Shown here piece by piece: positions 47,727 through 60,850 of a stretch of 64,000 nucleotides of DNA. The first letter of the stretch is position 1; each line of letters starts with the position of its first letter. The position numbers were made by a program, and so were the translations under genes. Source of the stretch: Aphrophora alni (lineage: Eukaryota; Arthropoda; Insecta; Hemiptera; Aphrophoridae). The stretch is taken from the NCBI GenBank assembly GCA_963513935.1, contig OY740768.1:67258231-67322230 (forward strand). The letters run 5' to 3'. The notes beneath the pieces are model-generated. The model was not told the DNA's origin and made no database searches. It worked only from the letters and a program-made list of their open reading frames with translations.

Positions 47727-50332
47727 TTGAAACTATAAAATACAACTCGGCTAATACTTCAGCTGAAAGGAGGCATATTTTGTTTTACATAATTATAACA
47801 CAGCTGCTTTGCTGTCTGAGCGAAACTCAACTTTAGTATTATTGTTATTTTTATTTATTATTATTAATATTGTTTTGCGTTTATGTATTCCTTTTATTTT
47901 GTATTTAAAAAAAGGAAGAACTAAATTGAAAACTAAATATTTTATAGCACTTAAAGCATTCAACATATCAAAGGCAACGAACCTGTTGTTTTACTCAACC
48001 GACAAAATTGTAGTAGTTTTAAATAATAGAAAACATCTTTTTTTGAAATTTGTTGTATAGCAATAGTTTTAATAACAGTATATAACTGCGTGGAGACACG
48101 CACTGAGTGTATGCAGGCCACAGACATCACGATCTTCTTGCTCAATTGTCATTATTTATTAGGCCTCTTTTATTACATCTTGCTGATTTCTATTCTTTAT
48201 TTTATTTGACATTGGTTCTATAATTATAGTCTGTTTTATCACACAGTGAGATCAACATGAACCTATTTTTTAATTTTTTTTTCTTTCTTGTTGTTTTGCT
48301 ATTCGTTTCGCTGTCAATATGACAAACATTTTGTACGTCACCAGCCGTATATTTTGAGGAACATTATTTAAGTGTTAAAAATCTATCGGACCATATATGA
48401 ATTATGTTTTATGACACTAACTGATTGGATAACAAAACAACATTTATTTTTTTTATTGTTGAAAGATTATAGGAACATCATTGGTTGCTGACTTTAAAGT
48501 TGCATAAAATGAGCTATTGCGTACCAAATAACACGTTAAAAGAAAATTATCAACTTATAGCAAATTAAAACATATGTCATTTGGAATTTTACCGACAGAT
48601 TTTCTTCAAAATTCTTCTTTCCGTTTAAACATTTGTATTTGTAAACGACAAAATATTTAAAAACAATTCCCAGCATTGATTTTGAAATAAAAAGACAGTC
48701 CAAAATAATGTGACTTACAACTTTTTATTCGATAATTTTAAATCATTTTCTGTTTCGAGAATAAAGATGCCCGACAACATTACAATTACAAATATGGCAA
48801 ATCAAGCATACTCGCAATAGAGTTAATTCTCAACTATTACTCAATTATTGGTATTATTCTATTTATTCCCCAGTTCATGGGTTATACCATGAAAACGATG
48901 AGCAAGATTGACTTTAAAAAAGTGAAAATTCAGTTGAAATTTATGTGATACATGGCCCCTATTACCGATTAAAATTGTTGAGCGAAATTCAAGATGGACG
49001 CAAAAAGTGAAAGTTCATTCCAACAAACATATACCAAGTTGCAAATTTAAATTTTAAACTGTGTTTGTGCAAATAGAACTTACTTGCCAAATTTGACTGA
49101 CATTATTCTATAATTCCAGTTAGATTGATTATTACTGCCTATTTATTTATTTTTAAAATTTATTTCCTCCGAATGTTTTAGTAAAGTTAGGTTCCGCTAT
49201 ATAATATACCTTAATATGTATGCTACAACACATATAATGATATTAATGCTGTAGATTTTTAGGTTGCATGTAATATAAGCTGTGTTTATATATAATATCT
49301 AAACTAGTGAGGTCTGTAAAATCAATCGTGTAAATTTTATTTTAATGTAAAAGGTTCCAAAATCTTAGAAGTCATCGGAAATTCTAAATTAATTTTAGTA
49401 AATTACTGAGCATTAGTTATTTATGTGTTTTTACCGCTATCTCGGCTATGTTGAGACGTCTAATAAAAACAAAGATACTGTCTTTTTCAGCGTTAAAAGT
49501 TCTGCTATCTTTGCCCTTTGAAATCTGTTAAAAGTTAATACTTTTCAAGATATTCGGCATCATACATCATTTAAACGGACATCATTTTGAAACGGATTTG
49601 TGAAAATGATAGTTTTATATGAACATTTAACGTGTATACAAAATTTTGACGCAAAACCAACATTCAATCTATAGTAATCTTAATTTTTTTAAACAAACAA
49701 ACAGACAAATTGATACTAAATGTAACAGAATTTGAAAATTGTTAGTGACAAAATGGTCAATCGACGGTAAATGAAGTGTTTCATTTGTACTTTTTTCATT
49801 ATTTTCACCAGTACAACTCGTCCTGAAATACTATCCGTTTCTTTTTTAAACACCCTGTTTATACACAAGTTTAAGACCTATTTTGAACGTCTTATTTTCT
49901 TGGTTGGGTCTCAAATTTGTGATAAGAGTAGTTGCAATAACTATATGTTCAAAGGAAATTGTTAAAAAAAATATTACTTCTAAAATTATGATTTATACAA
50001 CCTTTTGAGTTTCATTCCTTTTAGAAAGAACTGATCTGGATTTGAAATGTAATTATGTTTTCTTTTCACGGTTGCACGCATTACCCGTTTTTATGATAAC
50101 CTTTATTAACAAGGGTATATTGTAGATCCAATTTGTTGGTTTATCGAAATTTTATAGCGCCAATAGAAGGCAATGATTGACAGTATAGCATAGTAAAACT
50201 AGAATGATTTTCAAAGATTTCGGAAGTAACTCAATGGAGCGTGACTGTCATAAACCAAGGTCTATATCGTGTAATGGTGTGGGATTAGGATTTATATGTT
50301 TAGCGATAGTAAACTTCACCCTATCTCTGTTT

Positions 50333-50530
50333 CTATCGTAGACCATCTTCAATTGTAATTGTGTCGATGTGTGCGCCCGCAAATTGACATTCTTTGAGTG
50401 AAAATGTTTCAAACTCGATACTAGACGGAGTTTGCAAACATTCCCTTATACAATTTTCGACAAAATTTTCGTCGATTTTTACATCAAGGTCAAGATTGGG
50501 ATAATTGCGTAACAACCAAGATTCGTTTTA
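50333..50530 (-). pseudogene. possible coding relic, unknown
   Basis: Minus-strand frame between stops reads NESWLLRNYPNLDLDVK, then IDENFVENCIRECLQTP, then FSLKECQFAGAHIDTIT, ending IEDGLR. Acidic and varied composition makes it look more protein-like than the AT-driven frames around it. It has no start codon, splice context or recognised motif. It lies 400 bp from the Penelope-like relic and might be part of the same or another decayed element. Confidence 0.25.
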
Positions 50531-50840
50531 GTTTTTGGCTAATTATTCCGGAAACTATATTTTATTTTATTTCACTTGCACTTTAGCACACTGATATGGG
50601 TCGTTAATCGTCACGTTTTAACAAAATTTTACGAAATATTTAGAGGCGATTTCGAGAAATTATCCTTTTGAGGAACAATCGGAGTTTTTTTTTATACGGA
50701 TGTAACTCCAAAAACAACATATTGGAGAATCCCAACCATTATATGATTTTAGTTTTGAAACGTACTTTGAAGGTTAGGTAGGTTAGGGCGTTTATATTAC
50801 TGTTTTTTAGGCCTTCGTGTGACTTATCTTCTTTTCTATT

Positions 50841-50876
50841 ATGACGCGTTTCGGGACAGCAATACCATTTTCAAAT
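50841..50876 (-). repeat. inverted Penelope-like end motif
   Basis: On the minus strand: TTTGAAAATGGTATTGCTG, then TCCCGAAACGCGTCAT. The pattern 'TGAAGATGG...CGAAACGCGTC' belongs to pLTR/hammerhead ends of Penelope-like elements. It lies immediately upstream of, and opposite in orientation to, the RT relic at 50911, an arrangement known for this class. Confidence 0.4.
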
Positions 50877-50910
50877 TGGATTAATTAGATAGAAACAAAT
50901 ATATTATCCA

Positions 50911-51215
50911 AGATATGTTGGCGACACTTTCAATAGCCGACACATCAGACTGAAACACTGGAAAACTACATAAACAAAATTAATTATTCCAAAATCCAAT
51001 TCGCCATGGAAACTGAAATTAATAACGAACTCAATTTTGTCGATTTAACAACTGGCCAAACTCAAGAACAACAAATAAATAGAAAAGCAACAACAACAGA
51101 CACAGTAGTGTAGACACGCTTATTAATACCACCCACTACCGCACAAATGTCAGCTTATAACAGCTTTATTCGTCGTCCCCCACCACCCAACCAAAGGCAA
51201 TTTTTCACAACTTAA
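50911..51215 (+). pseudogene. Penelope-like reverse transcriptase relic
   Basis: Starts with RYVGDTF at 50911, the catalytic RYVDDTF block with its first Asp replaced by Gly. After a frame change the frame from 50952 reads ETLENYINKINYSKIQF, AMETEINNELNFVDLTTG, QINRKATTTDTVV, then TAG at 51111. Beyond the stop SAYNSFIRR appears. The order 'YVDD - N.....I.FT.E.E....L.FLD.....YRKPTTTDT - H...SAY.SFI.R' is that of the RT core in Penelope-like (and related) retroelements. At least one frameshift, one stop and the lost Asp make it dead. No GIY-YIG endonuclease was seen downstream. Confidence 0.55.
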
Positions 51216-52099
51216 CACCTAATAAGTTAAACCCACATGTGTGCGGATTCTACGCAAATTTAAAACCACTTAATTTTTGCAACTTTTGAATTTAGTTTAA
51301 GAGTTCGAAATATATAAAAAAGTTCAAAAGTCATCCAGGCACCTTATTGAATGACCACTTGTCGTTGCAATCCGATGATCAGTGTCTCTGATCTATGCGA
51401 TGGTGCACACCCAAAAATACGAATCGTTTAATTTTACTGTATTTGTATCCATAAATTGGTGTAAGTGTTTTGTGACATTTAATGTGTATTTAGTGTATTT
51501 AATGTGTAAATAATGATCTCCAAGTGGACCTGGTATGGTTCCAAAATACGTCTGTTACAAACAATACCCTTCATTCACTAGAAGTATTTATAAGTAAAAT
51601 TATTATACCCGCGTTTTTAGATTAAGGTGGTGTTAGGACCATAACTATTTAATGAATTTAATTATAATAAATCCACATGTAAATCGTACTTGGGAGTCAT
51701 TGGAGTTTGTGTATCAATATATTTGTCATATTGGTGTTGACTGCTTCACCTGGAACGTTAAAATTCTATTACCTTCTAACCTTTTTACCTAACTTTTTGT
51801 AGGGGCCAACTTCCTCAACAAGACTAAATTAATCTTAAATCTAAGTGCAAATTGCATTATTTTTGCATTCAAGTCACACCAATGCTTACCCTTATAAAAT
51901 GGCAAACCTTTATTGCCGAGTGTACAATTAAGCACTTCTGTCACCGAACAATCCCTTATCTCATCTAAGCTCAGACAGGAAAGCAGAAATTAGGCCCAGT
52001 TTGGAACTTCAAGATTAGCTAATTAAATTAGTAAGTATCGCGAAATCTAGGAGATATTAATAGTAATAACAATATAAAAAAATGATTAATTCCCACTCC

Positions 52100-52800
52100 G
52101 AAGCCAATTGATTTTTTAGAGGACGGAGGACAAGATGAGAAGCTAGTGTTGGAGGTGATTGCTTGCAGTTAAAAAGCCTGAGGAACCAACTCTAGTGTAG
52201 TAAACCAGATAGCCACCAAGGCTTGTCTCCCTGATCCATAGGAGAAGGATACAGGAGTTTTCACTTCTGTTAAGTAGTCGTACCATTGAGTGGTTTATAC
52301 AATTCCGGCTCCTAACTTGGTGAGACTCTCTAGTGAGACATTGGTGTAGACAAGTAACTAATCAGACAGGACCCCACTTAGTAACTTATCCTGTTAGTAA
52401 ATATGGAGTTTGGTCGCGATCGTAGGGTTGTAGTGAAGGTATTCAGAAGTGAAAGGAATATTGTCCGCTGTCCACATTATCAGTTATGAATGCAGTAGTG
52501 GAGTCAAGTGTAACGATAATCTAGTGTTATCTTTCCCCCAGTAGACCCGTTTTGGTCCCACCTGATCACTTACCGACGGTTAAGAACTTCCATCCGGTGT
52601 ATTTGTAATTAACGCCTATTTGATTAATCAGATCACAGGTGATGGAGATTTATTTACACTTGTTGTTTCAAGTATTAATTGTAGACTCCCTGAAGCCATT
52701 TCCTGTCTTGTTGTCCACTATTATTGTCGTAGCTGTTCATAACCGAGAAGTTAGTATAAAGTAAGTGAAACTGTATAAACTAGTGATGGTATAGAGGTCT
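52100..52800. other. mid-GC mosaic region, probably decayed element
   Basis: About 700 bp with clearly higher G+C than either side and no long open frame. One short frame reads SVGGDCLQLKSLRNQL. Words such as GGAGAAGGATACAGGAGTTT and CTCTCTAGTGAGACATTGG look like untranslated parts of a retroelement, but no terminal repeats, tails or domains were recognised. A minus-strand 71-codon frame just beyond (52821-53036) has no motif. Confidence 0.35.
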
Positions 52801-54469
52801 CTCGAGTTTATTCCGATCAACTAGGAGAAAAGGTATATTTTTATTATTGATATAACTTTCGAGAACTGCGACCAATCCTTAACTAATTTAAATGGTGTGA
52901 AGGTTGAAAATGTACAGATTTTGCCGATGAGCTTTGCTTCAGAGGATGTGACGTTAATCTTGATGTGTTTGTTGTCGATAATCTCGGTTCCTAGTACAAG
53001 GCCAATGAGAGTGTTAAAATTATCTTCGAAGTACATGAACGTGACTCAACGATCATCAAAATGATGTTGATATGCATCACGATTCCTTGATCACGGAGCA
53101 TTTATGTGACTCTCGTTACCGACCATACCAATGGTAAATGTAACTTGGGATTTTAGTTGTTTATGTATATTGACGTATGTGCATGTACGTTTATCGTCTT
53201 TTTAATTGAAAATAAACTATATTCCAGTTGTCTGCACGACAAAAATAAAATGACATATATACTAGTATATTTGATCCTTATGGCGCAGGATTTCAACAAT
53301 AACATTGTTCAAAAATAATAACAAGTAAATAAAAATATTTATAACAATTACTTGTTTGTATGACAACTAATGTCATCTTCAATTGCTCCAAATATTTTTC
53401 TGTTTTCTAAAAATGTTCAGAAACATTTATTACATAACTATCTCTCTTTAGTTCGTTAACCAGCGAAATCAGTTTTTAAGTATCAAAATGGCAGATGTTG
53501 AAATTCATAAAAAACATATTAATACATTGAGAAATTTGTTTAAAAAAAATTAAATAAACAATGAATGTAGTACAGTTGTTCAAAACAATTTTATTTGTTT
53601 CCGCTTTAATTTCTAAATAAATTTCTTAGTCTCATCCGAATTTTGACAAAAGGTAATCATATTGAGAAATCAGTCTTGGGAGATTAAACTTGGTAATTAA
53701 TTTAATAACTAATAATGGTTATAAATATTTTTGTTCATATGCTAATTTTAATACGATAAACAGTTATTTTTCATCGGCAAGTCCTGTTTTAGTTTATCAG
53801 GCGAATTTTTCAATATTAAACACACCCAGAATTCGAAAATAATTATAGAAGAACTCAATGAATATTAAAGTATGTCTCAAAATAGTTCAGAGATTTAGAA
53901 ATAATAATAAAACGTTTTTAAGTTTATGAGTAAGCCTTGATTAGATATGTATCTCATGATGTTTATGTTAGTTTGGAAGAACATTTTGTTTTTAAAGTGT
54001 GTTTTAAGAATGGTGTATGCTGATATTAAAGGAATTACATGTTTGTCAGCTGTAAAATAATTGTCGTTAATTCGTGACATTAAATATATTTTCTTTACGA
54101 TTTAAAATAGTTCTGAAATTGTTACATATAAAAATTGTAAGAGAAATACAATTTACGTTATGTAAGATTAATCTACTTGGCGGCAAAAACAATTTTTTTT
54201 TCATATGGAAATCACGAAATTGTCATAAATATTTTTTAAACAATAGGCTACAAATATATCATTTTACAGCGTTAACCAACGTACAGTATTGATCAGTCCT
54301 GACCAGAGTGGCAACCGAAGATTAATACTACACTAGAATCCGGTAACGGAACGAACTCTGCTTCCTTCAATCAGTTGTAGATTGAAAATCAAACCAACGC
54401 GATTACATACTTTATATAATAGTTCGAGGATTCCATTTAGCATCTACAACCGTGTGTGTGTGTGCGTGG

Positions 54470-54493
54470 TTTTTTTTTTTTTTTTTTTTTTTT
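54470..54493 (-). repeat. poly-T tract (24) with a preceding GT run
   Basis: GTGTGTGTGTGCGTGG then 24 T residues. On the minus strand this is a poly-A tail, possibly of a small retroposed sequence whose body was not recognised. Confidence 0.8.
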
Positions 54494-56317
54494 GTCCAAC
54501 AAGTTTATTTTGTATCTTTAGATTACATAGAGCTTGACAATATTTCGAGTTTGTTGAGCAAACTTTAATATCTTGATATATTTCAAACTCCAGACGAATT
54601 TCTATATATTTTCATATATTTGTAAGACACCCCGTTTTTAGGATGTCAATATATGGGAATAATAGGAATCAATCTATTTGACAAAGAGATTTGGAATTTG
54701 GCGTCAGGTATAATTTTTCAGCTGCAAATAGGAAACATATTAAGAATTTTTTTAAAAATTCAGAATTTGTTAGCATAAGTGGATTTTTGAAAGACGAAAT
54801 ATCATATGAAAGCTGATGTAACTTGGACTAGTATTATAACTTGAGGTCATGAAAGCTAGCAATTTGGTTTATGCTTTAGTGGGTTGATATTTCATTTGAA
54901 GAAATTAGTATATGTATATAATATTACATAAATTTAACTTAGAATGCGTCCAATTTTCACTACCTACTTTTATTTATTGACGCCATTCAAGTTGATAACA
55001 TAAAACAAAAATAATATTAGATATTAAAAGGTAATAAGAGCAAAATGGTTTGAAACAGTTGTTAGGTATTAACTTAATTTTGTTCCAAATTGATTTGACA
55101 AATTGGAATTAAAAATAGGGAGAAGAGTAGTTTTTAGCTAACCGGTCTAATTAATTGTCAAAGAATCTTCCAGAAAATAGTGCGAGTTAGAGAGTTGGTT
55201 TATAGATTGGAGAACAAGTATACTCTGATGTTTAATATAATCTGGGGGTAAATCGTAATTTAAGTGTTTCATTTCTTTATACCAACAGACGATGATGACG
55301 AAATGGTTTTTAAAATCTGAAAAGGGGGTAAAAAAAGTGAAATCTATAATAATTCTTCCCTTCAATTACAAATTGTACATGGAAATTAGGTTACATACAA
55401 ACACATTATATACTTAACTGTGTGTAATAATTTTGTAAACTTTTAATAGTTGGTATTACAGTTTTGTGTTCCAAACTCTTTTAAAGCAAAGAGTACTTTA
55501 TAATTTTCAGAAATAATTCCTAATTTTATGTCGCATTGTGTGTTAGATACACTGTAATTAAATACATAACATTGAAACCTCTATTGTTTTATTTATAAAC
55601 AGCACATAAGTCCTCTAAAGTCTGTGCTTTCAGAAAATGTAATCCTACTTTGTAGAAGCCTGGTTGTAAATGGCAGGCGATATGCGATATAACTTTAAAA
55701 CCTAAGTATAAACCCTCTCCTAAAGGCTTACAAATCGAATTTCCACAATGTTTATTACCCAAACTCCAGGTTGAACGTGTCGCGTTTACATTTTATTATC
55801 ACTTTCGCAAGTCCTATCTTTCCACTCTTCTTAAATTTCAAACCTAGAATGAATATTTAACTAACTGTGTATTATTGATAATATACAATCAAGCCAAAGG
55901 CAGGTAACTATAACGTTACAAAATTTTTATATTAAGCCGGGTAGTCGAGGAGGGAGGACGGGTTACTTCTACATAGAGCACGTGTTGGGGACCTGGTCAA
56001 CTAAGCTCACTAACAAATCATCCACCACAGGTTTGTAATATGCCTTTACCCCCTTCTTCCGCTCTACTTCCATAAGGTGCAAACTAAACCATTATTATTG
56101 GGTTACCCCTTCCTTTCTCATTTCTATTTAAATTAGTACAAAATAAGAGTTTCATACCACTTTAATCTATTGCTTTAAGTAGTATAGAATTCCATTTAAT
56201 ATAATTTTGTGTTATATTTATAACATATTGTTGAAATGTTGTTTTTATCTTATTGTAACACGAAGTTGTATTAAAACTTTACACGTGTCCTATTCCGAAC
56301 TAACGACGCGTACAATT

Positions 56318-56555
56318 TTTTTCGTTTATTGCTTAAAGGCGAAAAACCTCTCTGTCATCATCACCTTAAAAAAAGAAAAGAAGATAAAATAAAGACTTAA
56401 TGGTAGATAAATACAGTAACGTCAGGATCGGAAGATCAAGAGAAACCTTATAGAAAAGATGAAAGAAAAAGATATAGCCAAAGACTACATGGAAAGAGGT
56501 GTATAGGTTCTAGGCCCTAGGGATTGCCACGCCCGTACTCACTATGGGTGGGCAC
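56318..56555 (+). repeat. dispersed repeat, copy B
   Basis: Counterpart of 44600-44815. Blocks: TATTGCTTAAAGGCGAAAAA, GTCATCATCACCTTAAA, AACGTCAGGATCGGAAGATC, AACCTTATAGAAAAGATGAA and GGGATTGCCACGCCCGTACT. The order and spacing are kept, so the two are homologous rather than convergent. Confidence 0.55.
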
Positions 56556-59505
56556 CTGTTGCTCTTCTCGTTCCAAATGGCTATTTTTGAACATTTATTA
56601 TTATTTTTTTTATATATATATAACCTCTTCTAATTATACAAATAAATTTTATTACATTTTAAAACAATTTTTTTGCCATTTTTACCAGTTTAAATGAAAC
56701 ATTTCGCTAGTGTTCCCATTCATCAAAGTTTATGGAACCTATTTCAAATTTCGAGAACAAAAAAGGGAAAGAATTGTTGTAATTAAAACAAAATCCATTT
56801 AAAAATTTAAAATTACAAGTGATCCGATGAATGTATTTACGTCCCAAAGGACTTAACCGATTCTTCTATCATTTACTAGTTATAATCAACTAAATTGTGG
56901 TTTTTATTTTTCCTTTTTATTCCGCCCCTCCTCTCAGAATCAAAAACTTATCAACAAATTTTACAAAACGCTGGTAAGAAGAGAAGGACCCCTTCTACAC
57001 TTACTACTAATACATGGGGGATAACTCGGTAAGAGAACAAATAAAGTAATTTCTAATGCCAACTTATTAATTCTTTTCTACTGCAACCTTAGCCGCATCA
57101 GTAGACTGTAGAACACTCACTTTCTTATCAAAGTATTTAATTCTATATACGCGGACGAAAACTGAATGCGTTAAAGTTCACAAATTACTATTTACTAAAG
57201 CAAACTCTATGTATTCTTTGGCACAGTTATATAACAATTGTACAAAATTTATTTAGCGCCTGTTCATTAAATTAATGATAGGTCTCAAAATTAGTGAAAA
57301 ACTTAGACATAAATAACCACGTTGAGTGTAAGATCGACTCTAACCTTTTGCATAAAATTTAGGTAAAGTGTAAACTCTAAGTAACCAAATAAAACCTGTT
57401 GATCAACATCTCGTCAATGATTCGTAAAACAAAAACAAATCGTCCTTGGTGCTGTTATAGAACAGTAAGTTTAGACTTTATTTAAATATATAATTATTGT
57501 ATAAAATACAAAATCTAAGACGGCGTCCACGGTTGATTTTCACTTTGTTTACTGGCACTACCGAATTGACATTTGAGGGGACGAATACTTTTGTTTGGTT
57601 AGTATTTCTATTTTGAATGGATGTGTGATAGAATATGTGGATTTTTTTGTACAGTTTATTTATTTTTATTTTTTAATTTTAAACAAAATATACGTTTTTT
57701 TAAACGAAACTTTAAATTTTCACTAGTTTTGTCTTTCTTCAAGCTAACATTTTTTATTAAAATAGCGACCATTATGTTAACTTTTTTAGAATTGTTTACT
57801 AATTTTTAGTTTTTTGTGATATTTATAATAACGAGTACACATTTATCACTATTATTTATTTAACACATATTATAATGTCTAAATACCAAACGCAGCATAT
57901 AGTCGCATCGGTAATACGTGAATTACATTCCTGTCTTAGTAATTTAATAACTCAATGTTGATAACAGAATTTTTGTTTAAGAGATATTTTTTTATGATTA
58001 TAATACTGCTGATTATATTTGTACAAATTTTGAATGTTTGTTATGGTTCAGCTCAATCCACCAAAGGTTATTTCAGCCTGTATTGGGCTACGTAATAAAT
58101 TGTAACTTTCAACCACAATAATGATTACAATATTCTTTATCCAAGCGGGGCAAGTTGGCAAACAGACTACATGAGTTCTAGACACGCAATCTTGTCCGTA
58201 ATCTGTGTTTTTTAATATTTATAACACGTTCGAAGACTGTAACAAACAAAATACGGAAAAGGAATTCTAATCCTTTACATTTGGATTAAAAAATGACAAA
58301 GTTAATCAATAAATCGTATTCAATAATACATCCTTTTTGGCTTTTATTTAGATCATTATAATGTATTTAATTAAAATTCCGTCATATATTTGGAAATGTT
58401 AATAATTTTAGATTAAATTCTCAGATATTCCATCAGATTAAATTCCATTGATTGTAGCGAAAATTTAGTCTACACAGATCTCATTTAAAGTAAACAATAA
58501 TGGCATAACTCTTATAGAATGTACGCCTTTTGTAATTGATATTTATTTTTGGAAATCAAAACTTTTTCTACTAAAATACAAACACTTCATCTTCCAAAAC
58601 AAATAAAAAATCAACATTTTCTTATTAATTATAACAGTAACAATATCGCGTTACACCTATGTTAATGGACTACCAATTTACTGAAAATCTCTATTAATTG
58701 TGTGAAGACTAATTGTGATTATGATTAAAACTAGAGGAAATATTTTGTTAAATTTGGTAAGGCATAAACTGTGGAAAAAATTTCTTTAATTTTCTCATAT
58801 ATTCAAATACAAAACCAAAAATAATAATCGTCGTCATCTCGCCATAAATGTCTCCATTCTTTTTGATTATTCTTTTTTACTGATTTTTTTACCCATGAAT
58901 TTCTTGTGGGAGATAGAAAGACATAACAACTTTTTGCCAATTTTATAATACAGATACTTTAAAAATATTTATTTAAATAAATAAGAATCTTGCTTTGCTG
59001 GAGCCATAAACTCATCCTAAGCGTAAATCGTGTTTAATCGTAATCGAGTTTTAAATGACAGCATTCAAGACAAATTTTCATTTTTATCAGTTATTACTGA
59101 ACCGTTAGTTTTTTTTTTACTTGCGATTTGACATACTGGCATGGACTCTTCATATTTCACAAAATTAAAAAAAAAAGTTTTTGGTTTTAAGAAATTAGGT
59201 TTTATATACTAACTCAATAAACGTTATTTATTTATTATATTTTTTCGATAGAGTCAATTTTGAAAAAAAAAAAAAAAGAAAAAGAAAAGAGAACAAAAAA
59301 AAGTTACCTTTGAGATGTTGGTCTATAGCAGCAATCCGTTATCTATGAAAACTGGAGTCTTCAATGTAATAAAACGTCTCAAGATATGTCAAAAATGTCC
59401 AAACACTAATCTGATCAAAATCGATCCACTCGTTTCGTCTGCCCAGACTTCAGATTGGAGGACAGACATCATTCCAAAGAAATACTTTTGGGGCTTAAGA
59501 GAACC

Positions 59506-59525
59506 TTAACCCTAGAACTGGCAAT
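59506..59525 (+). mobile_element. piggyBac-like terminal end
   Basis: TTAA (59506-59509) directly followed by CCCTAGAACTGGCAATG. Classical piggyBac inserts at TTAA and its terminus begins CCCTAGAAAGATA, so the first eight bases match. No transposase and no opposite TTCTAGGGTTAA end were seen, so at most this is a non-autonomous or truncated copy. Confidence 0.45.
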
Positions 59526-59583
59526 GTAAAGTTTCTTCGTTTGTTTAAAAATTAATAAAATATATTATTTTTACACAAAACCT

Positions 59584-59980
59584 AACTTATAAGACATCAT
59601 TTTTCTCAGAAAGGTGCGTAGAATTTATCTATGTATAAAAAAATTATATGAAACTGTTCTGGAGTAAAAAATGATGTTAACATTTTTCAGTAAAACCTGT
59701 ATCATCCAAAATCAATAGCTTACCACCTTTTTACAAGATATACAAAAGTTTTGTGTAATATTTGTGAATATATTTAGGGGGGAAAAAATTAGTTACATTT
59801 TCAAAAACATTTACGAAAAAGGGTAAATTTATCTTCTTTTTTTTCAAAAATTCACCAAAAATAGTAATATATATTTTATACACAACTTCTATATATCATT
59901 ATATTCAGAAAGTTGTATAGAATTTAGCTGTGTAGTGAAAAAAAAAAGTTAGATGTAAAAAGTTTGGAGTTTTTATGTCA
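59584..59980 (+). repeat. diverged direct repeat, 300-bp period
   Basis: AACTTATAAGACATCATTTT with CAGAAAGG.G.GTAGAATTTA following (59584 on) recurs as AACTTCTATATATCATTATA with CAGAAAGTTGTATAGAATTT (59884 on). Each unit is about 90 bp and the starts are 300 bp apart. It begins 75 bp after the piggyBac-like end and may belong to the same element. Confidence 0.55.
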
Positions 59981-60599
59981 AATACCAAAAATTCGGAAAG
60001 TAATGCAGGCAAGAATTTCACAGAAATGGTAGTGTACACCATACAAAAATACGTATTACCTTGAAAAACTCGAAATCGATTATTTGACTCGCCACATAAC
60101 TTTCTCTATACAACATATATGTAAGAAAAGAAAAGAGATTAATCTATTTGAATGATTTAATCAAACAATTTTACTCCGTTGTGGATATTTATTCCAATTA
60201 ATATTTTAAATATTAGTCTTATATTAAAATACAATGTAATTGCTCTTCTTAAAAGCAATGAAAAATTATTATTCAAATATACTTTTTTAAGTTTATTTAT
60301 AAATAATTATAATACATACAGCTTTTAATTCCTTTTTACATTTTAACTGTTTTAAGACTATATATAAAAAGTGTAGTTTACAGAAATCCATAAATAAAGT
60401 TATATAAAACATAATCCTATGACATTATGTATGTAAGAGATCAAGTTTAAGAGGTTTTGAAATAAGAACAAGCGAATACAGGCATCGCTTATTTGTATGA
60501 GGTAATTATGATTATTGAGATATGTGATTAGAAATTCAGCTATATTTGTGCAAAATACTGTTTCAACGAGTGCTTTTGTAGTATAGGCATCGAGTTGGC

Positions 60600-60850
60600 T
60601 TATTAGCTGCTGCATTTAATGGCACAATTCAAGCGTACTGCATATTGAACGAATCGAATTGAAGCGGCGCGATGACCTAGTTGAGCACGTGCCACTTTAA
60701 TACTGAATCAAAGCTTGGGACAATGCTCAGATTAATTACACCCTACTGCCTCTTCTGTCATTCGTTAATTAATTAGCTCTGAGTATTTCTAATTGGTTGA
60801 AATCAGGTAATTTGATAGGTATTATTTACACGATTGTGAGTTAATGCAAT
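60600..60850. promoter_or_regulatory. candidate conserved regulatory element
   Basis: GC-shifted, non-repetitive patch with GAAGCGGCGCGATGACC, a CACGTG E-box in GAGCACGTGCC, a TCF/SOX-like pair (AATCAAAGCTTGGGACAATG), GATTAATTACACCC, TTCGTTAATTAATTAGC and TCTAATTGG. No frame is open across it. The mixture of E-box, SOX/TCF-like and homeodomain-like sites is what developmental enhancers look like; no conservation evidence is available. Confidence 0.35.
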
